The notes under the pieces were generated by a model. It saw nothing but the letters and a program-made list of their open reading frames with translations, did not search any database and was not told the origin of the DNA. From assembly GCF_004335085.1 (NCBI RefSeq), contig NZ_RQRS01000008.1:62001-126000 (forward strand): 64,000 nt of DNA. The letters run 5' to 3'. The stretch's first letter is position 1; each line of letters starts with the position of its first letter. This stretch comes from Pedobacter nototheniae. Lineage in GTDB: Bacteria > Bacteroidota > Bacteroidia > Sphingobacteriales > Sphingobacteriaceae. A program made the translations under genes and the position numbers. Shown here one piece after another: positions 18,025 to 26,992 of the stretch.

Positions 18025-20504
18025 TGAACACATCCGAAACCGATTTTTTTTCAGAAAGAGAAACACTTTTTGTAGAAGTTATTTTGCCGTTATCTTTAGC
18101 AAAAAACTATACTTATCGTGTACCTTTTGATTTAAATCATCAAATAGAAATAGGGAAGCGAGTTGTAGTTCAGTTTGGTAAACATAAAATTTATACTGCA
18201 TTAATTAGTGGAGTAAGCACCAATCCACCAGTAGCTTACGAAGCCAAATATATTATTGATGTTATAGATGCAACGCCAGTAATTAATGCTAATCAGCTTA
18301 AATTTTGGAGCTGGATGACACAGTATTACATGTGCAATGAAGGTGATGTAATGGCCGCTGCACTCCCAGCAAGCTTAAAATTGGCTAGCGAAACCATTCT
18401 TATCCTTCGTGATGATTATAATGAAGATGCTACATTAACCGATAAGGAAGAATTGATTATTTCTACCTTAAAAAAACAGCAAAAACTAACAGTTAATGAC
18501 GTATCAAAGCTTCTTGGTCAAAAAACAATTTATCCAATTATAAATCATTTGCTTGATAAAGAGTTGATTTATGTGGCGGAAGAAGTTGTTCAGAAATATA
18601 AACCATTACTAAAATCTTTTATTCTATTAAATGATTTCTATGCTGAAGAGGAGAATTTAAAACAGCTTTTCGAAATTTTAGAACGTGCGCCAAAGCAGTT
18701 GGATGCATTGCTTACCTACCTCAAATTAAACAAAACAGGAATACCAATTTCTAAACAGCAGTTACTTGATGAAAGTAATTGCGGGACAGCTGCTTTAAAA
18801 GCCCTAACAGATAAAGATGTTTTTGTTGTGATGAAACGGCCAGTTAGTAGGCTTGCCGCTCATGATGAAGAGTTTAGCGTAAATTTCACTCTAAATGATG
18901 GTCAGCAAAAGGCTTTGGGAAGTATAAATCAATTTTTCCAAGAAAAAGATGTTGTGCTTTTGCACGGTGTTACGGCATCAGGTAAAACACAGGTTTATAT
19001 TAAACTTATTGAGAAAATTATACAGGAAAACGATGGACAGGTACTGTTTTTATTACCAGAAATTGCTTTAACTACTCAAATTGTTGAACGGATTAAACGC
19101 TATTTTGGAAATGCAATAGGTGTTTACCATTCTAAATTTAACAATAGTGAACGTGTAGAAATCTGGAATAAGGTTAGAAACGGTAACTATAAAGTGATTT
19201 TGGGTGCCCGCTCTGCTGTTTTTTTGCCTTTTCAGGATTTAAAATTAATTGTGGTAGATGAAGAGCATGAACCATCTTATAAGCAATATGATCCCGCACC
19301 ACGCTATCAAGCCAGAGATGCTGCAATTTATCTAGGTCATTTGCATCAGGCAAAGGTAATTTTAGGTTCTGCAACGCCATCACTGGAGAGTTATTTTAAT
19401 GCTTTAAATGGTAAATACGGGCTGGTAGAAATGAAAGAACGCTTTGGTGGAGTTCAACTTCCAAATCAGCAAATTGTTAGCATTTCTAAAGAAACCAAAG
19501 AAAAAAAAATGGTTTCTTATTTTACGAGTGTATTAATTAAAGACATTGATTTAGCGCTTGAAAAAAAAGAACAAATTGTTCTTTTTCAGAATAGAAGGGG
19601 ATATGCAACCATTTTAATTTGTGCAACCTGTGGGTATACCCCAAAATGCGTAAACTGCGATGTAAGCTTAACTTATCATAAAAGTAGCGGTAAATTACAT
19701 TGCCATTATTGTGGATATTACCAAAGTAGCGTAAATATTTGTCCAGCATGTGGATCGGTACATGTGGAGCAAAAAGGTTTTGGAACGGAGAGAATTGAAG
19801 AAGAACTTAAAATTCTTTATCCAGAGGTAACCATCGCCAGATTGGATATGGATAGTACAAGAACCAAAAATGGCTTACAACAAATTCTGAATGATTTTCA
19901 GGACAAAAAAACTGATATTTTAATTGGTACTCAAATGGTTGCCAAGGGTTTAGATTTTGATAATCTTAATCTAATTGGTGTTATCAATGCTGATACTTTA
20001 CTAGGTTATCCTGACTTTAGAGCTTATGAAAGAAGCTTTCAGTTACTTGCGCAGGTTGCTGGTAGGGCAGGAAGGAGGGCCGATCAAGGGAGCGTTTGCA
20101 TCCAAACTTACGATGCGGAGAATAGAATTATAAAGCAAGTAGTTAATAATGATTACTTGGGCATGTATAATGATGAAATTGCCGAAAGGGAGCGATTTTT
20201 ATATCCGCCTTTCTCCAGAATGATTTTCCTTTACATAAAGCATAAAGATTCGCATGTGTTGGATCGTGCAGCTACAACGCTTGCAAATACGCTTAAAAGT
20301 AAATTCGGGCAACGTGTATTAGGTCCCGAACAGCCATTGGTAAGTCGTGTAAGGAACTTTTACATTAAGCAAATAATTATTAAGGCCGATAAGCATACCG
20401 CAATTCAAAAGGTTAAAAATGCATTAAGAGAAACCTTAACAGAGTTTAATGCAACTAAAGAATTTAAAAGCGTGCTAATCCAAATTGACGTAGATCCTTA
20501 TTAA
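18024..20504 (+). CDS. priA: Primosomal protein N' (PriA replication restart helicase)
   Basis: An 826-residue helicase that recognises stalled or collapsed forks and reloads the replisome. The N-terminal DNA-binding domain has ETLFVEVILPLSLAKNYTY. The helicase core shows Walker A GVTASGKTQVY, the DEEH box in VVDEEHEPSYKQ, and GSATPSLES. The zinc-binding insert has eight Cys in CATCGYTPKCVNC and the later CHYC and CPACGS. The C-terminal RVRNFYIKQIIIKAD domain is present. The length is normal for Bacteroidota. Its stop overlaps the stop of the convergent barrel gene by four bases. Confidence 0.97.
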   Translation: MNTSETDFFSERETLFVEVILPLSLAKNYTYRVPFDLNHQIEIGKRVVVQFGKHKIYTALISGVSTNPPVAYEAKYIIDVIDATPVINANQLKFWSWMTQYYMCNEGDVMAAALPASLKLASETILILRDDYNEDATLTDKEELIISTLKKQQKLTVNDVSKLLGQKTIYPIINHLLDKELIYVAEEVVQKYKPLLKSFILLNDFYAEEENLKQLFEILERAPKQLDALLTYLKLNKTGIPISKQQLLDESNCGTAALKALTDKDVFVVMKRPVSRLAAHDEEFSVNFTLNDGQQKALGSINQFFQEKDVVLLHGVTASGKTQVYIKLIEKIIQENDGQVLFLLPEIALTTQIVERIKRYFGNAIGVYHSKFNNSERVEIWNKVRNGNYKVILGARSAVFLPFQDLKLIVVDEEHEPSYKQYDPAPRYQARDAAIYLGHLHQAKVILGSATPSLESYFNALNGKYGLVEMKERFGGVQLPNQQIVSISKETKEKKMVSYFTSVLIKDIDLALEKKEQIVLFQNRRGYATILICATCGYTPKCVNCDVSLTYHKSSGKLHCHYCGYYQSSVNICPACGSVHVEQKGFGTERIEEELKILYPEVTIARLDMDSTRTKNGLQQILNDFQDKKTDILIGTQMVAKGLDFDNLNLIGVINADTLLGYPDFRAYERSFQLLAQVAGRAGRRADQGSVCIQTYDAENRIIKQVVNNDYLGMYNDEIAERERFLYPPFSRMIFLYIKHKDSHVLDRAATTLANTLKSKFGQRVLGPEQPLVSRVRNFYIKQIIIKADKHTAIQKVKNALRETLTEFNATKEFKSVLIQIDVDPY

Positions 20505-21181
20505 TTTTTTCTGTTAAGGTTAAACTGAATCCCTGCAGATATTGGATTTAATAAAAATTCCCACTTTCTATACGTATTTACTGTTCTTGCCGCTCCATTT
20601 GGATCAGTGATATCTTGCTTCTCGTAAGAATAATAGAAATCTAGATTACTTTCTACAAAAACATTCAATTGCGAAACAACATTTACCTTTAACCCAATTG
20701 CTGGTGATAAAACTAAACCATTTTTGGTTGCATCTGCTGTTTGATTAACACTATTGATTGCTGCGTTTTTTGGAGAAACCGTTCCAGTAAAGCGGTTAGA
20801 ACGGTAACCTAAATCAAAAGCAAAATAAGGCTGTATTCGTGAGTAATTAAAGTTTTTTTCGAATCCGATTTTGAATGAATAATCTGTTGATTTTCCACTT
20901 CCGATTTCACATGTAGCACAAGTATTATCAAATTTAACGTTATTACGGAAGTAGCTTGCACTAATTCTATAACTTATTTGATTATCGTTAAATTTTAATA
21001 AAAGACCGTTTGCGTAAGCATTTGTGTAATCTTGTGTATTGGTTTGGTTTAAAATTTTTGGCAATTGCATTAAACTAAAAACTCTTAATCCTACTGAATA
21101 GTTATAATCGGCACTTGTAGATTGTGCAAAGGAGCTTAACGTTATAAGTGAAATAAATAAACTTAATAGAGTTCTTTTCAT
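20501..21181 (-). CDS. Outer membrane beta-barrel protein
   Basis: A 226-residue exported protein with signal peptide MKRTLLSLFISLITLSSFAQ. The mature part alternates polar and hydrophobic residues, has a pattern typical of OmpX/OmpA-like eight-stranded barrels, and ends NPISAGIQFNLNRKN. Two Cys in CATC near the middle could form a disulphide. The ligand is unknown. It is convergent with priA and shares a four-base overlap at the stop codons (TTAA). Confidence 0.75.
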   Translation of the reverse strand: MKRTLLSLFISLITLSSFAQSTSADYNYSVGLRVFSLMQLPKILNQTNTQDYTNAYANGLLLKFNDNQISYRISASYFRNNVKFDNTCATCEIGSGKSTDYSFKIGFEKNFNYSRIQPYFAFDLGYRSNRFTGTVSPKNAAINSVNQTADATKNGLVLSPAIGLKVNVVSQLNVFVESNLDFYYSYEKQDITDPNGAARTVNTYRKWEFLLNPISAGIQFNLNRKN

Positions 21182-21323
21182 GTAAAATGGTAGTTTTTTT
21201 TAAGATATCAAAAGTAAAAATAATTATTTACTAAACTTATAATTATTATTCTTATGGCTAAATTAAAGAAAATGTTTTTAGTTTTGATTTACTGTCACTT
21301 ATCATATTAGAATGATTTTAGCC

Positions 21324-21354
21324 TTGTTTCCCCATTTAAAAAAGCTAATTTTGG
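21324..21354 (+). promoter_or_regulatory. Promoter of pcm
   Basis: TTG at 21324-21326 is followed after 19 bases by TAATTTTGG at 21346-21354. The box ends only six bases before the pcm ATG at 21361, so the mRNA probably has almost no leader. Confidence 0.6.
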
Positions 21355-21360
21355 CATCAA

Positions 21361-22017
21361 ATGGCCTATAAATTTGTTGATAATTATCGTGAGCGTGGTG
21401 CAAGGAAGAAACTTGTAGAGTTATTAAAATCTCGAGGAATAGAAGATGAAAATGTACTAAAGGCAATTGGTAAAGTTCCACGTCATTTCTTTTTTGATGA
21501 AACCTTTTGGAATCAGGCTTATAAAGATATTGCCTTCCCAATAGGAGATGGACAAACCATTTCTCAACCTTATACTGTTGCTTATCAAAGTGAACTTTTG
21601 CACATTAAAAAAGGCGATAAAGTTTTAGAAATTGGAACAGGTTCAGGCTATCAAACTTGTATTTTAATGGAGCTGGGCGCAACAGTTTTTACTATCGAAA
21701 GGCAAGAAAATATCTTTAATAGAACAATTCAAGTGTTACCTGGAATGGGATATAAGCCAAGTTTTTATTGTGGCGATGGTTCTAAAGGTATTGCCGAGAA
21801 AGCGCCGTACGATAAAATTATTGTAACTGCTGGCGCACCTTTGGTTCCCGAAATATTATTGAAACAACTTAAAGTTGGTGGCATATTGGTGATCCCCGTG
21901 GGTGACGAAAATACCCAAAAAATGGTAACCGTAATTCGTGTAAGCGATACAGAATACGAAAAAATAGTTTTAGATACTTTTAGATTTGTGCCCTTAGTTG
22001 GCGATCAAGCTTGGTGA
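21361..22017 (+). CDS. pcm: Protein-L-isoaspartate(D-aspartate) O-methyltransferase
   Basis: A 218-residue SAM-dependent methyltransferase that repairs isoaspartyl damage in proteins. Motif I is VLEIGTGSGYQT, preceded by the family signature GDGQTISQPYTVAYQSELL and followed by PYDKIIVTAGAP (motif II). The N-terminus matches family length. The gene is divergent from the barrel gene and convergent with smpB. Confidence 0.96.
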   Translation: MAYKFVDNYRERGARKKLVELLKSRGIEDENVLKAIGKVPRHFFFDETFWNQAYKDIAFPIGDGQTISQPYTVAYQSELLHIKKGDKVLEIGTGSGYQTCILMELGATVFTIERQENIFNRTIQVLPGMGYKPSFYCGDGSKGIAEKAPYDKIIVTAGAPLVPEILLKQLKVGGILVIPVGDENTQKMVTVIRVSDTEYEKIVLDTFRFVPLVGDQAW

Positions 22018-22073
22018 GCATATGGATAGCAGTTTTCAGTTAGTTGCTTACCAACCGAAAACTGCTAATTAAT

Positions 22074-22523
22074 TTATCTTTTCATTGCACGGTCCAGTTC
22101 GCGTTTGCTGTCCCTATCCTTAATACTATCACGTTTATCAAACTCTTTCTTACCTTGAGCTAAAGCAATTTCCATTTTAGCGAAACCACGTTCGTTTATG
22201 AAAATGCGCAAAGGAACTATTGTATAACCTTTTTCTTCCCCTTTAACTCTTAACTTTTTAAGCTCCTTTTTTTGAAGCAACAGCGCCCGATCTCTTTTAA
22301 TATCGTGATGATAAAATGAGCTATGACTGTACTCCGAAATATGCAGATTTCTTACATATAAAATATCGCCAATAAACATGCAGAAAGCATCTGTCATGTT
22401 TGCCTTTCCCTGTCTTATAGCTTTAATTTCAGTTCCTAAAAGTGCAATTCCAGCTACATATTTATCAATTAAATTGTAATCAAAATACGCTCTCTTATTT
22501 TTTATATTAATATCGTTTTTCAA
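22074..22523 (-). CDS. smpB: SsrA-binding protein SmpB
   Basis: A 149-residue protein that binds tmRNA and delivers it to stalled ribosomes. It contains NKRAYFDYNLIDKYVAGIAL followed by LLGTEIKAIRQGKANMTDAF and the basic C-terminal tail KRDSIKDRDSKRELDRAMKR. The start is a TTG at 22523: an in-frame TAA lies two codons upstream and the conserved KNDINIKNKRAY segment begins immediately. The tmRNA gene itself was not found in the window. Confidence 0.96.
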   Translation of the reverse strand: MKNDINIKNKRAYFDYNLIDKYVAGIALLGTEIKAIRQGKANMTDAFCMFIGDILYVRNLHISEYSHSSFYHHDIKRDRALLLQKKELKKLRVKGEEKGYTIVPLRIFINERGFAKMEIALAQGKKEFDKRDSIKDRDSKRELDRAMKR

Positions 22524-22743
22524 AATTTATCTCTTTCTGTTAGCAGGTTTAAAGTTAACCGGCATTTAATACTAGCTAAAATAGCTGGGATGCAAATATC
22601 TTAAAAATTAATGTTATAACTATTTTTAATTAAATCATCTTGAAGATATTTAACAAGAATGTTGTTCATCTGTTTGTAAAACCTCAATTTTTATTGTTTT
22701 TTAAAGAATTAATTAAATATGTTTGAACGTAATCAATACTATA

Positions 22744-23223
22744 ATGAAATTAAAAAACCTTCTTTTCGTCTTTGTTTTATTTGCGGCTATTCAAACAAAT
22801 GCACAACAACCAGCTTTATTGCCTCAATTTTCGTTTTTTAAATTAGATGGTAAAACCTTCTCTAATAAAGATATGAAACAGGGTAAGCAAAATCTGTTTA
22901 TTCTTTTTGATTGTAGTTGCGAACATTGCCAAAGAGAAGCTTACCTTTTGAAAGATAACTATGCACAATTCAAAAATGTAAATATTTACATGATTACTCT
23001 TGATGAAGCTTATATTATTCCCCAGTTTTTTAAAACATACGCACCAGGATTAGATACAAAACCTAATGTTACGGTTCTTCAAGATAAAAATAAAACCTTT
23101 ATCCCAGCGTTTTTGCCCTCTAAATATCCAGCTATGTATCTTTATTCCGCAACCGGGAAACTAGTAAAATATAACAGCGGCGAAGGCGGAATTAAAACCA
23201 TAATTAAGGCTATTAAAAAGTAA
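22744..23223 (+). CDS. Secreted thioredoxin-like (TlpA/redoxin) protein
   Basis: A 159-residue exported protein with signal peptide MKLKNLLFVFVLFAAIQTNA. The thioredoxin-like domain carries FILFDCSCEHCQREAYLLKD, where CEHC is the CxxC redox pair, and a cis-Pro-like segment KYPAMYLY later. Such proteins usually reduce or isomerise disulphides in the periplasm. The ATG at 22744 is chosen over an in-frame TTG at 22723 because it starts the signal peptide. The gap from its stop to the convergent mntH stop is only four bases. Confidence 0.82.
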   Translation: MKLKNLLFVFVLFAAIQTNAQQPALLPQFSFFKLDGKTFSNKDMKQGKQNLFILFDCSCEHCQREAYLLKDNYAQFKNVNIYMITLDEAYIIPQFFKTYAPGLDTKPNVTVLQDKNKTFIPAFLPSKYPAMYLYSATGKLVKYNSGEGGIKTIIKAIKK

Positions 23224-23227
23224 GTTG

Positions 23228-25090
23228 CTATCTGATAATAAGCACTGGAATAGTAACTTTATGTCTTACAGAATCTACTGTAGTGCCAAAAATTAAGTCT
23301 TTTAAGCCTTTATGACCATGTGCACCCATTACTAAAAGCTCCAATTCATTTTTGTTACTGATATCTGCAATGGCTTTTGCCGTACTTCCGAAACCAATAA
23401 AAGTGCTTGAATCATAGCCTAAATCTGCAAGATTACTTTTGTATTTTTCCAGATTTTCTGCGTCGCTTTGTGTTTCATGATCCATAACTTTATCTCCATG
23501 ATAACGTGCAGCAGCAGTTTCTACCACATGCATTAAGTAATAGTGTGCATCTTTGCCACCCTGAATTAGGGCATGCCTAATGGTATTACGATCGTTTTTA
23601 GAAAAATCAATTGCGATACCAATTCTTTCATATTTAATTTTTTCAATATTACCAATTGACAAAGCATTGCCGTGTGGCACCATTTGTTTTTCCAGGTTTC
23701 TTTTATCCAAAATGGGATGCAAAAAAACATAAATAAGGAAAAGAACCGTTAAAATTACCGCCGGAAAAATAATTACATAAATCCACCAACCACCAGAGTT
23801 TTTTGTCCAAGTACTAATTTCTTCAATAACCAGTTTAACATTTAAGGCTATAATTCCGATAGCACTTGCCCATGCTAAAACTTTAACCCAAGTTTTAATA
23901 GCGAAATCCTTCATTAATTTCCTGTCGGAAGTAAAGTGTATTAAAGGAATAATAGCAAAACCTAATTGTAAGCTTAAAACAACCTGACTAAGCACTAATA
24001 AGCCACCCAGGGCGTCATCTCCGTAATGTAGAATTGTAAAAAATGCAGGAATAATTGCCAATAAACGGGTAATTAAACGCCTTAACCAAGGTTGGATTCT
24101 TAAACTAATATGACCTTCCATTACAATTTGCCCAGCAAGGGTACCTGTTACGGTAGAGCTTTGCCCTGCTGCAATTAAAGCAATCGCAAATAAAGTTGGG
24201 GCAATATTTCCGAATATGTTTGATAGTAATTTATGTGCATCCTGAATCTCCGCCACTTCATGCAATCCATTTTTATAAAATGCAGCTGCAGCAAGAATCA
24301 AAATGGCGGCATTAACAAAAAAAGCTAAGTTTAGGGCAACGGTTGTATCAATCAAATTAAATTTTAAAGCTTCTTTTATACCTTTATTTGTACGCTCTAT
24401 TTTTCTAGTTTGCACCAAAGATGAATGCAAATAAAGATTGTGGGGCATTACCGTTGCACCAATAATTCCAATGGCGATGTATAAAGCATCTCCACTTAAA
24501 AGAGAAGGTTCAAAACCTTTAACTACCTCTTTTATGGAAGGTTCTACAATAAACATTTCAGCCAAAAAGGAAAGCCCAACAATAAAAACCATTGATACAA
24601 TAAAGCCTTCCATAGCCCTCATGCCTTTATTTAAAAGAAATAATAGAAGAATGGTATCAAAAATGGTAATAGAAATTCCCCAAATTAAGGGTAAGCCAAA
24701 GAGCAGTTGTAAACCAATTGCCATTCCTATAATTTCAGCTAAATCGCAAGCAATAATTGCTGTTTGTGCTAATCCAAATAAAGGAATGTTTGCCCAGCGA
24801 GGATAAGCATGTTTTGATGCCTGAGCTAAATCCAATCCGCGTACAATGCCCAAACGGGCGCTTAAAGATTGAAGTAATAATGCAATGAGGTTGGACATTA
24901 ATAAAATCCAAATAAGCTGATAACCAAACTTACTTCCTCCAGCTAAATCGGTTGCCCAGTTGCCTGGATCCATATAGCCAACGCTAATTAAATAAGCAGG
25001 CCCAATAAATGCCAATATTCTGCGCCATCCTTTTCTCTTATCCGTGGCTACGCTTTGATGGACTTCACTTAGTGATTCAGATTTTGCCAT
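23228..25090 (-). CDS. mntH: NRAMP divalent metal transporter fused to a universal stress domain
   Basis: A 620-residue fusion. The first 460 residues are an Nramp/MntH proton-coupled Mn(II)/Fe(II) transporter: DPGNWATDLAGG at 41-52 supplies the metal ligands of helix 1, and MPHN at 215-218 those of helix 6. From about 485 onward there is a UspA domain (IGIAIDFSKNDRNTIRHAL) ending LLVMGAHGHKGLKDLIFGTT, which keeps the G-2x-G-9x-G-T ATP-binding pattern. The Usp domain faces the cytoplasm, so it could sense nucleotide or stress. It overlaps the mntR gene by 14 bases, so the two are co-transcribed and metal-regulated. Confidence 0.95.
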   Translation of the reverse strand: MAKSESLSEVHQSVATDKRKGWRRILAFIGPAYLISVGYMDPGNWATDLAGGSKFGYQLIWILLMSNLIALLLQSLSARLGIVRGLDLAQASKHAYPRWANIPLFGLAQTAIIACDLAEIIGMAIGLQLLFGLPLIWGISITIFDTILLLFLLNKGMRAMEGFIVSMVFIVGLSFLAEMFIVEPSIKEVVKGFEPSLLSGDALYIAIGIIGATVMPHNLYLHSSLVQTRKIERTNKGIKEALKFNLIDTTVALNLAFFVNAAILILAAAAFYKNGLHEVAEIQDAHKLLSNIFGNIAPTLFAIALIAAGQSSTVTGTLAGQIVMEGHISLRIQPWLRRLITRLLAIIPAFFTILHYGDDALGGLLVLSQVVLSLQLGFAIIPLIHFTSDRKLMKDFAIKTWVKVLAWASAIGIIALNVKLVIEEISTWTKNSGGWWIYVIIFPAVILTVLFLIYVFLHPILDKRNLEKQMVPHGNALSIGNIEKIKYERIGIAIDFSKNDRNTIRHALIQGGKDAHYYLMHVVETAAARYHGDKVMDHETQSDAENLEKYKSNLADLGYDSSTFIGFGSTAKAIADISNKNELELLVMGAHGHKGLKDLIFGTTVDSVRHKVTIPVLIIR

Positions 25091-25739
25091 TTCCTGTTGT
25101 TAATATGTGTTTCGCCACTTCTCTGCTAATATTAATTTGTTTTTCTTCAACTATGATTTCTACAGAACCATCGAAATCCGTAACATCAGAAATTTTAATT
25201 TGTTTGCCAAGTGTTAAGCCTAGTTTTTCTAAATGCTTTAAAAATGCTGAACTATGCTGACTTACGCCTGTTATAGTGCCGCTTTCGCCAATCTTTAATT
25301 CAATCAGTTTAACAAACTGTGTTTTCGCAAAACGACCATCTTTATCTGGAATAGGATCACCATGAGGATCTGATTTTGGAAAACCTAAAAATTCATCTAA
25401 GCGCTCAATTAAACTTTCCGACTTAATGTGTTCGAGTTCTTCGGCAACATCATGCACTTCATCCCATTTGAAATTAAGCTTATCAACCAAAAAAACTTCC
25501 CACAAACGGTGTTTACGTACTATATTTATGGCTGCTTGTTTGCCTTTATCAGTTAAAGTAACGCCTTGATATTTAATGTAGTCAACTAAGCCTTTTTCTG
25601 CTAGTTTCTTAATCATATCCGTTACAGATGCGGGTTTAGTTTGAATTTGCTCTGCAATAGCGTTGGTTTGAACCGCATTTGCGCCTTCTGATAAATGATA
25701 AATTACTTTTAAATAATTCTCTTCGGTGAAGCTTTGCAT
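25077..25739 (-). CDS. mntR: DtxR/MntR-family metal-dependent repressor
   Basis: A 220-residue regulator starting MQSFTEENYLKVIYHLSEGA. It has the DtxR winged helix at about 1-70 (IAEQIQTKPASVTDMIKKLA), the dimerisation/metal domain (LWEVFLVDKLNFKWDEVHD, AEELEHIKSESLIERLD), and a C-terminal FeoA/SH3-like domain. It represses in the presence of Mn or Fe. It sits immediately upstream of mntH and overlaps it by 14 bases, which favours a manganese role. An imperfect dyad ahead of the gene is a likely autoregulatory operator. Confidence 0.9.
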   Translation of the reverse strand: MQSFTEENYLKVIYHLSEGANAVQTNAIAEQIQTKPASVTDMIKKLAEKGLVDYIKYQGVTLTDKGKQAAINIVRKHRLWEVFLVDKLNFKWDEVHDVAEELEHIKSESLIERLDEFLGFPKSDPHGDPIPDKDGRFAKTQFVKLIELKIGESGTITGVSQHSSAFLKHLEKLGLTLGKQIKISDVTDFDGSVEIIVEEKQINISREVAKHILTTGNGKI

Positions 25740-25760
25740 TTATATGTGTCTAATTTTATT

Positions 25761-25776
25761 TTTAGGTAAATCTAAA
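25761..25776. promoter_or_regulatory. Candidate MntR/DtxR operator
   Basis: TTTAGGTAAATCTAAA is an imperfect dyad with arms TTTAG and CTAAA, of the form seen at IdeR/SirR/MntR sites (TTTAGG...CCTAAA). It lies 22 bases upstream of the mntR start, where it would block transcription of mntR-mntH. This is inferred from similarity to known DtxR-family operators. Confidence 0.55.
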
Positions 25777-25828
25777 AAAATAAAATTAAAATATATAAGA
25801 TAAATTATGTTAAAATTTAGAATATAAT

Positions 25829-25859
25829 TTGGTTATGTTTGTATTCTCAATACCTTTGA
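25829..25859 (+). promoter_or_regulatory. Promoter of Lrp-family gene
   Basis: TTG at 25829-25831 and TACCTTTGA at 25851-25859 are 19 bases apart. The box ends six bases before the ATG at 25866, so the transcript is predicted to be leaderless or nearly so. Confidence 0.65.
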
Positions 25860-25865
25860 AACTAT

Positions 25866-26336
25866 ATGGCATCAGAATTAGATAAAATTGATTTTAAAAT
25901 CTTAAGAATTCTTCAGGAAAACGGAAGAATTACCAACCTGCTTTTATCTCAGGAAATCGGTTTATCACCCGCTCCAACATTAGAACGTGTACGCAAGCTT
26001 GAAATGGCAGGCTACATTAAAAGTTATCACGCGTTAGTAGATGAAGAAAAACTTGGATTAGGTATAAAAACCTTTATTCAGATTCAGCTTGATTTTCATA
26101 AAAATAATACCATCCAAATTTTTCTGGATGAAGTAAATCAAATTAAGGAAATAACTGAATGTCATCACGTTACGGGTCAGGCAGATTTTTTATTAAAGGT
26201 GTATGTTAAGGATATTAAAGCCTACGAACGTTTAATTATGGATAAAATTAGTAAAATATCTGTGGTTAAAACTTTCCAAACGATGATGATTATGTCAACA
26301 ACTAAGAAAGAACCAATTGTGCCTTTAGAGTATTAA
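25866..26336 (+). CDS. Lrp/AsnC-family transcriptional regulator
   Basis: A 156-residue regulator with an N-terminal helix-turn-helix (KIDFKILRILQENGRITNLL, QEIGLSPAPTLERVRKLE) and a C-terminal RAM ligand-binding domain (IKEITECHHVTGQADFLLKV). The size and domain order are typical. Lrp proteins sense amino acids and regulate their metabolism or transport; the effector here cannot be told. Divergent from mntR and convergent with the hydrolase, it overlaps the hydrolase stop by four bases. Confidence 0.94.
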   Translation: MASELDKIDFKILRILQENGRITNLLLSQEIGLSPAPTLERVRKLEMAGYIKSYHALVDEEKLGLGIKTFIQIQLDFHKNNTIQIFLDEVNQIKEITECHHVTGQADFLLKVYVKDIKAYERLIMDKISKISVVKTFQTMMIMSTTKKEPIVPLEY

Positions 26337-26992
26337 TTAATGGCTTTATAGATTAAATTATTTAGTAATGCTGAGATTTCTTCAGCATTTTGATAAACCA
26401 TAAAGTGGGTTCCGTTTTTTATTTCAAAATCGGGTTCCACTTTTTTTATTGGAAATATCCTATCATTTGATCCATGGATTTGATAAAGATTTTTCGGTTT
26501 TATTTGATTCTTCCAGGGGAGAATAATACCAATTGCCCATTTTAAAAATTTTGAGTTGGTATCATCTATAATTTTATTCAATAAGTCTTTTTCTTCTTCC
26601 GTTTTAATGCCGAAATAATAATTTTGTGTTAGCTTATTTGAAGCTTTTAGAAGCGTGTGAGGGATAACATTTATTAGACCTAATTTTCCTGAAAACTTAT
26701 AAAGCCACGGTAATTGAGTTTCTTTTATAACACTTGAAATAACGATTGTAACCTTTGGGTCTAAAATTTTAGCAATCTCTGTTGCAATCATTCCTCCAAA
26801 AGAAACTCCAACTATACAAAATGGATTTGCACAATCTATTTCTCTGCTCAATCTTGCCGCATAACTGTTTAAATCATCCTCTTTTAGATATTCTATCCAG
26901 TCTAAATGAATAATTTCAAATTGCTCATCCAACTTAATTTTAGAAAATATCCGTTTATCGGCACCAAGACCACTTATAAAGTAAACTTTCAT
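26333..26992 (-). CDS. Alpha/beta hydrolase family protein
   Basis: A 219-residue alpha/beta hydrolase. It begins [19 protein letters not shown], contains the nucleophile elbow FCIVGVSFGGMIATEIAK (GVSFGG, so Ser is the nucleophile), an Asp in IHGSNDRIFP and a C-terminal His in KNGTHFMVYQNA, which complete a triad. The substrate is unknown. The start at 26992 is supported by the TAATG overlap with the ung stop, so ung and this gene are translationally coupled. Confidence 0.82.
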   Translation of the reverse strand: MKVYFISGLGADKRIFSKIKLDEQFEIIHLDWIEYLKEDDLNSYAARLSREIDCANPFCIVGVSFGGMIATEIAKILDPKVTIVISSVIKETQLPWLYKFSGKLGLINVIPHTLLKASNKLTQNYYFGIKTEEEKDLLNKIIDDTNSKFLKWAIGIILPWKNQIKPKNLYQIHGSNDRIFPIKKVEPDFEIKNGTHFMVYQNAEEISALLNNLIYKAIN

